Below, one piece after another: positions 37,932-46,881 of a stretch of 64,000 bases of DNA. Position numbers and translations under genes: made by a program. Every line of letters begins with the position of its first letter. The first letter of the stretch is position 1. The notes beneath the pieces are model-generated. The model searched no databases. It saw nothing but the letters and a program-made list of their open reading frames with translations, and was not told the DNA's origin. This DNA comes from Desulfomonilaceae bacterium (lineage in GTDB: Bacteria; Desulfobacterota; Desulfomonilia; Desulfomonilales; Desulfomonilaceae). The stretch covers positions 1 to 64,000 of the forward strand of contig JAVHLK010000016.1 of the NCBI GenBank assembly GCA_031082285.1, given 5' to 3'.

Positions 37932-38912
37932 TCACACTCGACCTGCGCTACCAAGGACGTGCTCGTTCTTGTACTTTATCATTCGGATCAGCTCTTCACG
38001 CGCCGGGCCCAGGTATTTGCGCGGATCGAACTCTCCCGGTTTCTCGGCAAACACCTTTCGGATTGTTGCGGTCATGGCAAGCCTGCCGTCGCTATCGATG
38101 TTTATCTTGCAAACCGCCGACTCGGCAGCCCGTCTCAGCTGTTCTTCAGGAATACCGACCGCTTCCTCCATCTTGCCCCCGAACCTGTTGATCATGGCAA
38201 CATATTCAGGCATTACTGACGAGGCACCGTGCAACACTATGGGGAACCCTGGAATTCTACTCTCAATCTCTTCCAAGATGTCAAACCTGAGGGACGGGGG
38301 CTGCTCGCCAGGTTTGAGCTTGAACTTGTATGCACCGTGGGAGGTACCTATGGAGATGGCAAGACTGTCAACGGAAGTCCGCCCCACGAATTCCTCAACC
38401 TCTGAGGGCTTCGTGTAATGAGACACCTCCGAGGACACCTCATCCTCAACTCCTGACAAGACGCCGAGTTCTCCTTCAACCGTGACGTCATGCTCATGGG
38501 CATAATCGACCACCCTTTTCGTGATATTAATGTTCTCCTCGAACGAACGGTGCGACCCATCTATCATCACCGATGAAAAACCCGAATCCATGCACGACCG
38601 ACAGAGTTCAAAGGAGTCTCCATGGTCCAGGTGAAGAGCCGTAGGCACAGAACCGCCGAGATCCTCCATCATCTCCACCGCCCCCTTCACCATACACGCC
38701 AGAAGCCTTGAATTCATGTACCTTAGGGCGCTTCCCGAACACTGCAAGATCACAGGGGACCTTGATTCAGAGCACCCCGTTACGATGGCCTGAAGTTGCT
38801 CCATGTTATTGAAATTGTACGCAGGAACGGCGTACCGGTCCGCCATCGCTTTCATGAACATTCCCTTAGTGTTCACGAGCCCCAACTCGGAGTATTTGAC
38901 GGCATCAGTCAT
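37932..38912 (-). CDS. fba: Fructose-bisphosphate aldolase, class II
   Basis: 326 aa. Zinc-dependent aldolase that cleaves fructose-1,6-bisphosphate into dihydroxyacetone phosphate and glyceraldehyde-3-phosphate. Seen: VPAYNFNNMEQLQAIV at the N-terminus, the LHLDHGDSF zinc motif near residue 95, SSVMIDGSH, VEGELG with the second zinc-binding Glu, SIGTSHGAYKF and VLHGASSV. ATG 38912 has GGGGAG six bases upstream. It is first in the run with phosphofructokinase, the polyferredoxin and the AOR-family enzyme. Confidence 0.95.
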   Translation of the reverse strand: MTDAVKYSELGLVNTKGMFMKAMADRYAVPAYNFNNMEQLQAIVTGCSESRSPVILQCSGSALRYMNSRLLACMVKGAVEMMEDLGGSVPTALHLDHGDSFELCRSCMDSGFSSVMIDGSHRSFEENINITKRVVDYAHEHDVTVEGELGVLSGVEDEVSSEVSHYTKPSEVEEFVGRTSVDSLAISIGTSHGAYKFKLKPGEQPPSLRFDILEEIESRIPGFPIVLHGASSVMPEYVAMINRFGGKMEEAVGIPEEQLRRAAESAVCKINIDSDGRLAMTATIRKVFAEKPGEFDPRKYLGPAREELIRMIKYKNEHVLGSAGRV

Positions 38913-38974
38913 GTTAACTCCCCGTTTTCAGCCCTATGTGTTCAACAAACGCCGTATAGTAAGCCTATTTGTCC

Positions 38975-40384
38975 TTACTTCTGCGCGCTTTCGGTGCTCT
39001 TCGGCTCCTCAAGCCGAATCATCAGCCATTTCTGAGTCTTATCTCTGCCGAAATGCACAAGGGCTTCGGTTTGATCTTGTGTCAAATTGAAAAGGCCGGT
39101 CTCCATAATCACATCCGTATTCTTGCCATCGGCAAAAGTCCATGCGGCCCGCTGGGTCTCTTTGTCGACTTTGCCTCTCACAGGCCGACCAACGTCCGTC
39201 GTGGTGTTGTAATAGGTCCCCGCTATAATGCCGCTCTTGTCGACCGCGAGTTGCAAGAGCGCATTTGAATCGGTGGCCTGTTCTCTTGACATTGCGAAAA
39301 TCCCCAGCGGCAGCCATTCCGGTTCGGATTCCTGAGCTTGAGCCGGCGGAGCGCCGGTTGCGAGCTCATTCGCCTGTTGATAATACTCATCTGCGCTTGC
39401 GACAGGCTTTCCGCTCATGTAGACTTGTTCGTCCTCGTAATAGATACCCTCACCGTAGTCATAGTAAGCTGGCGAGCTCCAGGAACTTCCCGCTATCCAA
39501 CCGCCCAGGGCAGCCCAGGTTGCGGGCCTCCACCAATGGTTGCGTGCGTATTGATACTTGCCGAAGTTTTGCCAATATGCCTGGGCCATTTGGGGATGAT
39601 CTCTCCACCACTGGGGAGTAAACAGGTTGTCATACCGACCTTGAAGATTATCTCGAATGTGGCCTGCATTGGCTCGTGAAGGTAGCTGAGACGGCCGCTC
39701 TCCTATTCCCGGTCTATCTCCCAAACCGGGTCTATCTCCTATTCCCGGTCTGTCCCCAACGCCGGGGCGCACACCGGCGCCCGGTCTTTCGGCCGGAAGT
39801 GTGCCGGCATGAGGACGATCTCCCGCGCCCGGCCGCTCGCCTCTGTCTCCAACACTAGGCCTTTCACCGGCCGGTCTCTCCGATCCCAGCAAGTGTTGCG
39901 CGCCCGCATATCCAAGGGCTCCGGCTGCAGCGCTCACGCCAAGCTTCCCAAGATCGGAGCGCCCTTGTCCACCCTGTTGGGGAATGTTCAGAAATTGCTG
40001 GACCTGAGCCTGGCTTGGTTTCGTTGCACCAGTGCCGGGGCGCTTGCTCTCTGTTCTTGAACCGGACGACGAAGTACGCTTTTGAGTTGCGGAACCGGCC
40101 CGCTGAGTTGCGACTTTGCCCGAACCGGATCGATCCTTCGGCCGCGAGGAAACCTTGCCGGATTGCGTCGGTCTTGAACGCGATACTGAGGAACGCGAGG
40201 GAGAATGGTGACTCATGGAAGGGCTGCGATGAACGGCGCCGCCGTGATACGCAGCGCCTCCCCCCCGGTAGCCTCCTCCAAAGCCGCCGCCTCTACCTCC
40301 CCCTCGTGAAAAACCGTCCTCGACAACCAGAACCAGACAAAATATGAATCCTATAGGTAGAGCCAAAAGAATTAGTCTTTTCAC
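38975..40384 (-). CDS. Secreted low-complexity protein with GDRPGI repeats
   Basis: 469 aa. Signal peptide (core about 3-20), then a Gly/Arg/Ser/His-rich segment (about 25-130), a repeat segment of GDRPGI/L hexapeptides (about 175-235), a Trp/Tyr-rich region (TPQWWRDHPQMAQAYWQNF and following) and a C-terminal domain with EWLPLGIFAMSREQ and a beta-rich end. The plan resembles proteins annotated as mu-protocadherin-like cell-surface proteins in Planctomycetes. The start is GTG 40384 with GGAGGT five bases upstream. It follows the DUF4440-like gene by 11 bases, so the two are one operon. Probably an envelope or extracellular protein; the function is unknown. Confidence 0.75.
   Translation of the reverse strand: MKRLILLALPIGFIFCLVLVVEDGFSRGGGRGGGFGGGYRGGGAAYHGGAVHRSPSMSHHSPSRSSVSRSRPTQSGKVSSRPKDRSGSGKVATQRAGSATQKRTSSSGSRTESKRPGTGATKPSQAQVQQFLNIPQQGGQGRSDLGKLGVSAAAGALGYAGAQHLLGSERPAGERPSVGDRGERPGAGDRPHAGTLPAERPGAGVRPGVGDRPGIGDRPGLGDRPGIGERPSQLPSRANAGHIRDNLQGRYDNLFTPQWWRDHPQMAQAYWQNFGKYQYARNHWWRPATWAALGGWIAGSSWSSPAYYDYGEGIYYEDEQVYMSGKPVASADEYYQQANELATGAPPAQAQESEPEWLPLGIFAMSREQATDSNALLQLAVDKSGIIAGTYYNTTTDVGRPVRGKVDKETQRAAWTFADGKNTDVIMETGLFNLTQDQTEALVHFGRDKTQKWLMIRLEEPKSTESAQK
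39693..39780. repeat. 18-base coding repeat (GDRPGI units)
   Basis: On the minus strand a degenerate 18-base unit encoding Gly-Asp-Arg-Pro-Gly-Ile/Leu is repeated several times within the secreted low-complexity protein. Units at both ends diverge. Likely prone to slippage or recombination. Confidence 0.7.
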
Positions 40385-40395
40385 GAGTACCTCCG

Positions 40396-41316
40396 TTATT
40401 TCGCAGTTCTTGCGTGCGCGTTTTCAGCGGTTTTTCGTACCACGCTAACTTGGTCGATGTCCGGAAGAAGCTCTCCATCAACTTCGCGGCTCACAGACTG
40501 CCAGTTAAATGAATTGGCATCCACATATGTGTAGATGTTGATGGACGATGCTTTCTGACCGGTACCGAGGGTGCTCTTCACCTTCACGGTCCACGTGTTG
40601 CCCGCTCTGGACCATTCACCTTCCCCAAAGCCCGCTTTGTTATCGAATATCCAGGAGCGGATCCTTTTTGCCGTGGGGTCCCAACCAATAACTTGTGTAC
40701 CTTCCAGATCGACGCGATCCCCCACGATCACACGAAACGTACCGTTAATAAAGGCGTAATCCTTACTCCACCGAAAGGTTGTTTCTACTCGAGCGTCGTC
40801 CTCCTGGTCCACCCAATCACCAATGAGCCATTCAAGCTCTCCAAGTTGCGCGATTGTGGTAAGTGGGACGGAGGACTCCTCCTCTTCCACTTTAAGGAGC
40901 TTCCACGCAGCGTCTTCCTTTACAAGCGCAGCCGTGAAAAGAACTTCTTCGTCCTCTTCGCCCGGCCGTTTGAACACGGCGAAGCCTTTGGCTGCCGCTT
41001 CAGCAGCCGAATGCACTTGTACATCGATAAGTGCCGCCCTAACTTGCATGCCCATGTTATCGCCAAGAAACTTTTTCAATACCGGCTGTATTTCTTCCGG
41101 ACCCCGAGCATGGTCTCCGCTCTGGGTCAAGTACGAGCCGTCTTTGCTCCAATGCGAAGCCGCGGCAGAGGCATCCGCACCGTTGTAGGCGTTTACATAG
41201 GACTCAACGGCTTTGCGAATTGCCATTTCATCCTGACTGATGCCACTGTTTTCGGCACTCACTGCTGAAACCAGCAAGATTATGCTGATGATCATACCAA
41301 TTGCGATTCTCACCAT
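40396..41316 (-). CDS. Secreted SnoaL/DUF4440-like protein
   Basis: 306 aa. Signal peptide (hydrophobic 3-18, cleavage near VSAEN). Residues about 28-150 form an NTF2-like domain of the SgcJ/EcaC (DUF4440) kind: AIRKAVESYVNAYNGADASAAASHWSKD gives the typical opening (first 20 residues shown are the helix), with FLGDNMG and AWKLL later. A second, beta-rich domain spans about 165-295 (ELEWLIGDWVDQ, WSKDYAFINGTF). ATG 41316 is preceded by AAGGAGGAG. Operon with the low-complexity protein 11 bases downstream. No enzymatic role can be assigned. Confidence 0.78.
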   Translation of the reverse strand: MVRIAIGMIISIILLVSAVSAENSGISQDEMAIRKAVESYVNAYNGADASAAASHWSKDGSYLTQSGDHARGPEEIQPVLKKFLGDNMGMQVRAALIDVQVHSAAEAAAKGFAVFKRPGEEDEEVLFTAALVKEDAAWKLLKVEEEESSVPLTTIAQLGELEWLIGDWVDQEDDARVETTFRWSKDYAFINGTFRVIVGDRVDLEGTQVIGWDPTAKRIRSWIFDNKAGFGEGEWSRAGNTWTVKVKSTLGTGQKASSINIYTYVDANSFNWQSVSREVDGELLPDIDQVSVVRKTAENAHARTAK

Positions 41317-41492
41317 CACGGCGCTCCTCCTTAGTTTGCAGTCCAGTTTCCTATGACAGACTCGAGTACGCTGAATCATGCGACTCTTTCGACATTCAGA
41401 GGATCTCGGGGGCGGTGGAGATCATCGGAATGCCGTCCGGACCTTCGAGGCCGGTGCAGCGCACGGAACGGCCGGCACAAACGAGTGCGAAT

Positions 41493-42992
41493 TTACGTAT
41501 TGTCCAACGGAAGCCTGATAGTGAACGTGGTTCCTTTTCCGACCTGACTGGTCACCGCGATATCTCCGTTATGGTTCTTTATGATGCCGTAGCTGACCGC
41601 CAGCCCGAGCCCCATTCCCATCCCCTCGGTCGAGTCTTTGGTCGTGAAGAAGGGGTCGAATATCTTGTCCTGTATCTCGTCCGGCATGCCGCAGCCGGTG
41701 TCCTCAAAGCTCACGTCGCACATGTCGTCGTTGCGTTTAACTCTTACGGTGAGCGTCCCGGAGCCGGACATGGCGTCGAGCGCATTGAGGATGACGTTCA
41801 TAAAGACCTGTTCCATGAGGTTCGCGTCGACGACCACATCGGGTACGTCCGGATCGTAATCCCGCACCAGTTCGATACCGAAGAACCGCTGCTGATTGAC
41901 GACGATCTGGAGGGTCTGCTCCACAACAGTCTCGATTCGCCACGGCTTCTTCTGCATGGGCATTTCCCGGGCAAAGTCCAGAATGCCTTGCACAATTCCT
42001 CGAATCCGAGTCGTTTCTCGCACGATGATATCCAGATCCTTGCGTGTTTGCTCATCGTCCTTGAATTTCTTCGCGAGAAGGTGAGCGAAAGTCAGCACCC
42101 CGGTGAGCGGTTGGTTGATCTCGTGGGCAATCCCGGCCGACAGCTTGCCCAATGAAGAAAGCTTCTCCGATCGCAGGAGCTGCTTTTCCAGCTTCTTCTT
42201 TTCCCTCAAGTCCGTGAAAATCCCCACCGAGCCGGCTTCCTTGCCTTCCTCGTACAAGAGGGCCGCTGAGATGTACACGGGTATCTCCTTGCCGCTCTTG
42301 TGAACGACCAGGACTTCTATCTTCTGCAGCGTTCCGGGACCGCCGAAATCGTCGGATCGCAAGTACTTCATAATCTGTTTCGCCACACCCGGAGGATAGA
42401 CCTCGACTATGTTCATCTTGCCGACGACTTCTTGTTTCGTGTACCCTATGAGTTTCTCGGACGCGGAATTCCAGATGATGATCTCTCCGCCCTTGCGGAT
42501 GCACACGATGGCGTCTGGAGAGTTTTCGATGATATTCTCTCGAAACTGGTACGCCCTCTCCAATTCCAGGTTGGCCTCTCGCACCAAGGTTTCAAGATTT
42601 CGTGTGTACTGTTTCAGCTTATGCTTGAGCGCCAGCTTTTCTTCCGCTCGCTTGACCGAAAGAGAGAGCAACTCCTCGCTCACGGGTTTGGTGAGGAAGT
42701 TGGAAGCTTCCTTACGGAGACACTCCACGGCCAGATCCATGTCGCCGTGTCCCGTTACAATGATGATTTCGGCGTCCGCGTTGAGAGCCTTCATGCGGCT
42801 GAGCACTTCAGTGCCTTCCATGCCGGGCATTCTCACGTCCAGCAGGACGATGTCCGGAGATTCCTCCTTGAAAATCTCAAGCGCCGTGAGACCGTCTTCG
42901 GCCATGAGAGTGGAATGCCCGTCCAATTCAAGGTTCATTTGCATCAGATTGCGGATGCTCTCTTCATCATCGACCACGAGGATCTTTGTCAT
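41493..42992 (-). CDS. Receiver-PAS-histidine kinase
   Basis: 499 aa. N-terminal receiver (1-120; VVDDEESIR, Asp in IVLLDVRMPG, Lys in FLTKPVS), coiled coil, PAS (about 150-265), HisKA with the His in GIAHEINQPLTGVLTF, and HATPase (about 385-497; NVILNALDAM, DTGCGMPD, GMGLGLAVSYGI). The order receiver-first is that of kinases that take phosphate from, or are tuned by, a partner kinase. Its start overlaps the stop of the membrane kinase by four bases (ATGA), so the two are coupled. It is the last gene of the minus-strand run that begins with the NuoF/GltD fusion. Confidence 0.9.
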   Translation of the reverse strand: MTKILVVDDEESIRNLMQMNLELDGHSTLMAEDGLTALEIFKEESPDIVLLDVRMPGMEGTEVLSRMKALNADAEIIIVTGHGDMDLAVECLRKEASNFLTKPVSEELLSLSVKRAEEKLALKHKLKQYTRNLETLVREANLELERAYQFRENIIENSPDAIVCIRKGGEIIIWNSASEKLIGYTKQEVVGKMNIVEVYPPGVAKQIMKYLRSDDFGGPGTLQKIEVLVVHKSGKEIPVYISAALLYEEGKEAGSVGIFTDLREKKKLEKQLLRSEKLSSLGKLSAGIAHEINQPLTGVLTFAHLLAKKFKDDEQTRKDLDIIVRETTRIRGIVQGILDFAREMPMQKKPWRIETVVEQTLQIVVNQQRFFGIELVRDYDPDVPDVVVDANLMEQVFMNVILNALDAMSGSGTLTVRVKRNDDMCDVSFEDTGCGMPDEIQDKIFDPFFTTKDSTEGMGMGLGLAVSYGIIKNHNGDIAVTSQVGKGTTFTIRLPLDNT

Positions 42993-44719
42993 GTTTGGTC
43001 TCCATTGCCCAGCGCAGGAAACGTCAATCGGAACGTCGTGCCTTGGGTTTGATCTGCGTCGATTTCGATGGTACCGGTATGCTCTTTTAAGATTCCATAG
43101 CTGATTGAAAGGCCAAGGCCCGTACCTTCACCCGTCTCCTTGGTGGTGAAAAACGGCTCGAATACTCTGGCCTTGAGGGATTCCGGAATGCCCGGACCGG
43201 TATCTGAGACGGTAACGACGACTTTCTCGCCGTCGTACCGGCTCCGAACCGTAACCAGCTTGGCTTTTTCTTCTCCGCTCCCGTTCTTGTGCGACCACTG
43301 ACCCAGGATGGCGTCACGTGAGTTAATGACGAGATTGATGAAAACCTGTTCGAGGCGATTGACGTCACCCAGGATTCGAGGCAGTCTCTCTTCCAGGTCA
43401 AGTTCCCAGTGAATCGAGCGGTTTTCCAATTGAGTTCCGATGAGGTTAAAGACGCTCCGTATGGGGACGTTGACGTCGATCGGCCGCATGGTCTCATCTG
43501 ATCTGCGTCCGAACTGGCGCAGGTGGTTAATGATCCGGGCCGCCCGGTCCACGTTGGAGCAAATCTCGGCACCGACCGTGTGAAGATCTTCGGGAGAGAA
43601 GGTCGTTCCCGTCCTCACCTTCTTCCTCAGATAGTCGCAACCCAGCCTGATTACATTGAGCGGCTGGTTGAGTTCGTGCGCCACCCCGGTTGCCATCTCA
43701 CCCAAGGTGGCCATCTTGGAGGCTTGAATCAGCATGGCATGCTTTTCCAGACGCTCCGTCACGTCCCATACCGCCGCAATGATGGCAGGCCTGTTCCCAT
43801 AGCTGCCCAGACGCGCCAGGAAGTTGACCATCACCAAGGACCCGTCTTTGCGTCTGTGCTGAAGCACCGGCAACGGGGTCACATCGGTGGGGAAAATGTG
43901 CCTGAACGTCGGGTCGGTCCGTATACGGTGGCTGGCCAGTCCCAGTTGGGCAAAGCTCATCTGGAGGAACTCTTCCCGAGTATATTGGTACTCTTCTTCT
44001 GCCCGTGCATTGACGTCGAGAATCTTCATGTCGTCGGAATCAAAAACGAAGATTGGTGACGGATTGTTGTCGAACAGGAAGCGATACTTTTCCTCCGACT
44101 CGAGCAGAAGCTTCTCCGAAGCCCTGAGGTATGAGAGCATTCGGTTGAACGATGATGTAAGTTGCCGGATCTCGTCTCCTCCCGAATAGTCCACCGTTCC
44201 ATTGTCGGAGTCATTGAGCCCGCCGCTGTTTCGAGCCTCGGGATGAGAAGCCAGTCGGGCCCCTGCGTCTCTGCTGATCTGGTCTGCACGTTTCGTGAGT
44301 TCAATCAGAGGAAACGTGATTCTCTTTGAAATCCACTCGATGAAAAGCCAGCTGACGGCAATGACGATGAGACCGGAAAGGAAATGAATGATCTTCAGGT
44401 TTCTGATGACCGTAGAATCGCCCCTGAGTGACGGAAAGACCGCCACCTGAAGGGTGATGCCGATGATGATCACCACTCCTATGACGACCAAGAGGGTACT
44501 GGTCAGTATCCTGTTCTTGAACGATAAGTGGAATTTCCTCTTGGGTCTTAGCTTGCCGGGCAACATGTCCGCGATTCTTTCGAGAATGTCATGTAACTTA
44601 CCCGGCCTGTGGGAAACGATGGGCTCCGTGTTTCCGAACGTGTTTTCCGTTCCTTCCAACCCGATCGTTTCGCCGCCGTCCGTCGGATCTCTGCCGGTGA
44701 GCTCGTTTGCGGAAGTCAT
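42989..44719 (-). CDS. Membrane sensor histidine kinase, HAMP-PAS-HisKA-HATPase
   Basis: 576 aa. A 65-residue cytoplasmic N-terminus, TM1 about 71-94, a very short outside loop of about 13 residues, TM2 about 108-130, HAMP (about 131-215), PAS (about 225-340), HisKA with the His in GVAHELNQPLNVIRLG, and HATPase (about 460-575; DTGPGIPE, GTGLGLSISYGI). With no real periplasmic domain, it should sense at the membrane or through PAS. ATG 44719 follows AGGGA; ATG codons at 44743 and 44758 are weaker. Coupled by a four-base overlap to the receiver-kinase gene. Confidence 0.88.
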   Translation of the reverse strand: MTSANELTGRDPTDGGETIGLEGTENTFGNTEPIVSHRPGKLHDILERIADMLPGKLRPKRKFHLSFKNRILTSTLLVVIGVVIIIGITLQVAVFPSLRGDSTVIRNLKIIHFLSGLIVIAVSWLFIEWISKRITFPLIELTKRADQISRDAGARLASHPEARNSGGLNDSDNGTVDYSGGDEIRQLTSSFNRMLSYLRASEKLLLESEEKYRFLFDNNPSPIFVFDSDDMKILDVNARAEEEYQYTREEFLQMSFAQLGLASHRIRTDPTFRHIFPTDVTPLPVLQHRRKDGSLVMVNFLARLGSYGNRPAIIAAVWDVTERLEKHAMLIQASKMATLGEMATGVAHELNQPLNVIRLGCDYLRKKVRTGTTFSPEDLHTVGAEICSNVDRAARIINHLRQFGRRSDETMRPIDVNVPIRSVFNLIGTQLENRSIHWELDLEERLPRILGDVNRLEQVFINLVINSRDAILGQWSHKNGSGEEKAKLVTVRSRYDGEKVVVTVSDTGPGIPESLKARVFEPFFTTKETGEGTGLGLSISYGILKEHTGTIEIDADQTQGTTFRLTFPALGNGDQT

Positions 44720-44784
44720 GGATCTTCCCTCGTCGAAGCCCATAGCGAACGGTCCCATCGCGGCACGGCCAAAATAACGTGGTA

Positions 44785-45732
44785 TTACATCCAGCCGTCC
44801 CTGTCGAAAAAGTCCCAGAGATCGTCCCTCAAGGCTTCGTATTCGTCCTTCACGTCCTCATAGGATCGAGCATTCTCGATGGCGAGAGCCACCTGTTCGG
44901 CAAATCCATAAAGGAATCGGATTTCTTCTTCCGAGAACCTTCTCGGCTCGGAGGTGTATACCCGCAGCGATCCCGTCACCTTATTTTTCACCAGAAGCGG
45001 CACACTAAGGATTGAAGTGATTCCTTCGCGCATCGCTTCCGCGGGATACTGGACTCGCGAGTCGTTGGATACGTCTTCCACCCACACGTGCTTCCCGTTC
45101 ATAGTGGTCTCTGCAATGCTCTTGGAAGAATCCAAAGGTCCCTTGTCCACGTACTCTCGGCTCAGGCCGCTGAACGCGAACACTCTAAGCTTTTCACGTT
45201 TCTTGTCGAGAAGACTCAAGGTGCTGCCCTTGACTTTCATTACTTTCACGACACCTTCGACAATGAGGTCCAGGACTTCTCTCAAGTTCAAGGTGGAAGA
45301 GACGGCAGTCTTGATCTCGGCAAAGGTGTCTTCACGATAGCGCCTCTCGAAGCGAGCCTTGCGATCGTCCATGACCTTGGTCACCAGTTCAACCAGTTGA
45401 TCCGGGGTGAACGGTTTCCTGATGTAGTCCACGGCACCCAGCTTCATCGCCTTGACTGCGGAATCAACGGTTGAATATGCGGTGAACATAATCATTGACA
45501 GGTCCGGGTCGATTTCCGCCATGGCCTCCATGGCCTGCAGTCCGTCCATTCCCGGCATTTTCAAATCGGTCATAAGAATGTCAAAGCGCCCTTCTTTGAG
45601 CATCTCCACGGCATCGCGACCTTTTCTGCACGTTTTCACCTCGTAGTTCTCCTCTTCGAGGATTCGCGTGACACTGTCCAGAACTATCTGCTCATCATCC
45701 AACACCAAGATCTTCCCACTCTTTTTATCCAT
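44785..45732 (-). CDS. Receiver-GAF protein A
   Basis: 315 aa. Receiver domain (1-120; VLDDEQIVLDSVTRIL, Asp in ILMTDLKMPG, Lys in YIRKPFTP), short linker, then a GAF domain (about 145-295; TLSLLDKKREKLRVFAFSGL). No kinase, enzyme or DNA-binding output follows. ATG 45732 has AGGAG six bases upstream. It is a clear paralogue of the next gene upstream. It may relay phosphate or act as a ligand-gated receiver for the two kinases downstream. Confidence 0.88.
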   Translation of the reverse strand: MDKKSGKILVLDDEQIVLDSVTRILEEENYEVKTCRKGRDAVEMLKEGRFDILMTDLKMPGMDGLQAMEAMAEIDPDLSMIMFTAYSTVDSAVKAMKLGAVDYIRKPFTPDQLVELVTKVMDDRKARFERRYREDTFAEIKTAVSSTLNLREVLDLIVEGVVKVMKVKGSTLSLLDKKREKLRVFAFSGLSREYVDKGPLDSSKSIAETTMNGKHVWVEDVSNDSRVQYPAEAMREGITSILSVPLLVKNKVTGSLRVYTSEPRRFSEEEIRFLYGFAEQVALAIENARSYEDVKDEYEALRDDLWDFFDRDGWM

Positions 45733-45811
45733 GTGCTACTCCTGACGAAGAATGCTCTCCTGCACGATCAAACCGCACTGAACTCCAAGCCGGAATGTGA
45801 TTAATCCCGGC

Positions 45812-46774
45812 TCAAGCCTGCTCTCTCATCTTCCTCTCAACCGTCGACGGAAGACCCCTCTTCAAGCCGGCGATGTCCGAACGGACTCGTTCGTACGCCA
45901 TGGCGTTTTCTAGAGCTTGAGCCCCTTGCTCCGCGAATTTCGACAGCAGGTCCATCTCTTCGTCACTCAGAGATCTCTCCTCGGAACGGTAAATTCTCAG
46001 GGCTCCCAGCACGGTGTCCTCGACCTTAAGCGGCACCGACAAGATGGAGGAAATACCCTCCTTGCGGGCTTCAGCAGGATACTGGAGCTTTGAATCGAAA
46101 TCATCCTTATGGATCACCGACGCGACTCCAATTTCCAGAAGTTCAGGGATGCTCTTTTCACTGTCCAGCAGCCCTTTTTCGAGATACTCATCGCTCAAGC
46201 CGCAGCTTGATGCCGCTTCCATGGTACCTTCCGTTTTCTTGTACAACAAGATGGAGGCGCCTTTTTCCTTCAACAGGCGCACCACGCTGGTACATATGAG
46301 GTTCAAGATCTCTTTCAAGTCCAAGCTCGACGTCAGGGCCTTTTCCGCGTCGGCATAGGTTTTCTCGATTTCCCGGTCGCGTCGCGCTTTGACCGTCTTT
46401 TCCAGCGCCTTCTCGGTAACTTGAACCAGTTCCTCGGGCGTAAAAGGCTTGGGAAGGTAGTCCAGGGCGCCCAATTTCATTGATTCCACCGCAGTGTCGA
46501 CCGTCGCGAAACCGGTGAACATGACCACCCCGCAGTCCGGCTGATCCCGAGCCACGGCTTCGACCGCTTCCATGCCGCTGCGATCCGGCATCATAAGGTC
46601 GGTCAGTACGAGATCGTACGACTCCTTAGCCAGCATGTCGAGAGCCTGGTCTACACGTAACGCCCCATCCACACGGTACCCCTCTTCCTCAAGGATTCTC
46701 CGTACGCTTTCGTGCACGATTTGTTCGTCATCGATGACCAGTATGGTTGCTTTAGGTTTTCCGCCGGCGTTCAT
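45812..46774 (-). CDS. Receiver-GAF protein B
   Basis: 320 aa. Same architecture as its neighbour: receiver (1-125; VIDDEQIVHESVRRIL, Asp in LVLTDLMMPD, Lys in YLPKPFTP) and GAF (about 150-300; ASILLYKKTEGTMEAASSCGL). The two share LDYLxKPFTPEELVQV-like and ISSILSVPLKV segments, so they come from a tandem duplication. ATG 46774 follows AAGGAGGT by five bases; the longer open frame to 46927 is rejected. It stands 107 bases after the NuoG-like gene. Confidence 0.88.
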   Translation of the reverse strand: MNAGGKPKATILVIDDEQIVHESVRRILEEEGYRVDGALRVDQALDMLAKESYDLVLTDLMMPDRSGMEAVEAVARDQPDCGVVMFTGFATVDTAVESMKLGALDYLPKPFTPEELVQVTEKALEKTVKARRDREIEKTYADAEKALTSSLDLKEILNLICTSVVRLLKEKGASILLYKKTEGTMEAASSCGLSDEYLEKGLLDSEKSIPELLEIGVASVIHKDDFDSKLQYPAEARKEGISSILSVPLKVEDTVLGALRIYRSEERSLSDEEMDLLSKFAEQGAQALENAMAYERVRSDIAGLKRGLPSTVERKMREQA

Positions 46775-46881
46775 ACAGACCTCCTTCCGTTCGTATGAGA
46801 GCTTGCAAACAAGAGACTTGATATCACCGGTTGCCGTGAGTGGACGCCGCCCGCGTCGATACCTCACACGGCCTTTCGGAT

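Noticed and set aside
39693-39780. Short tandem repeats that look array-like
   Set aside because: Not a CRISPR: units are 18 bases without spacers and code in frame for GDRPGI inside a secreted protein.
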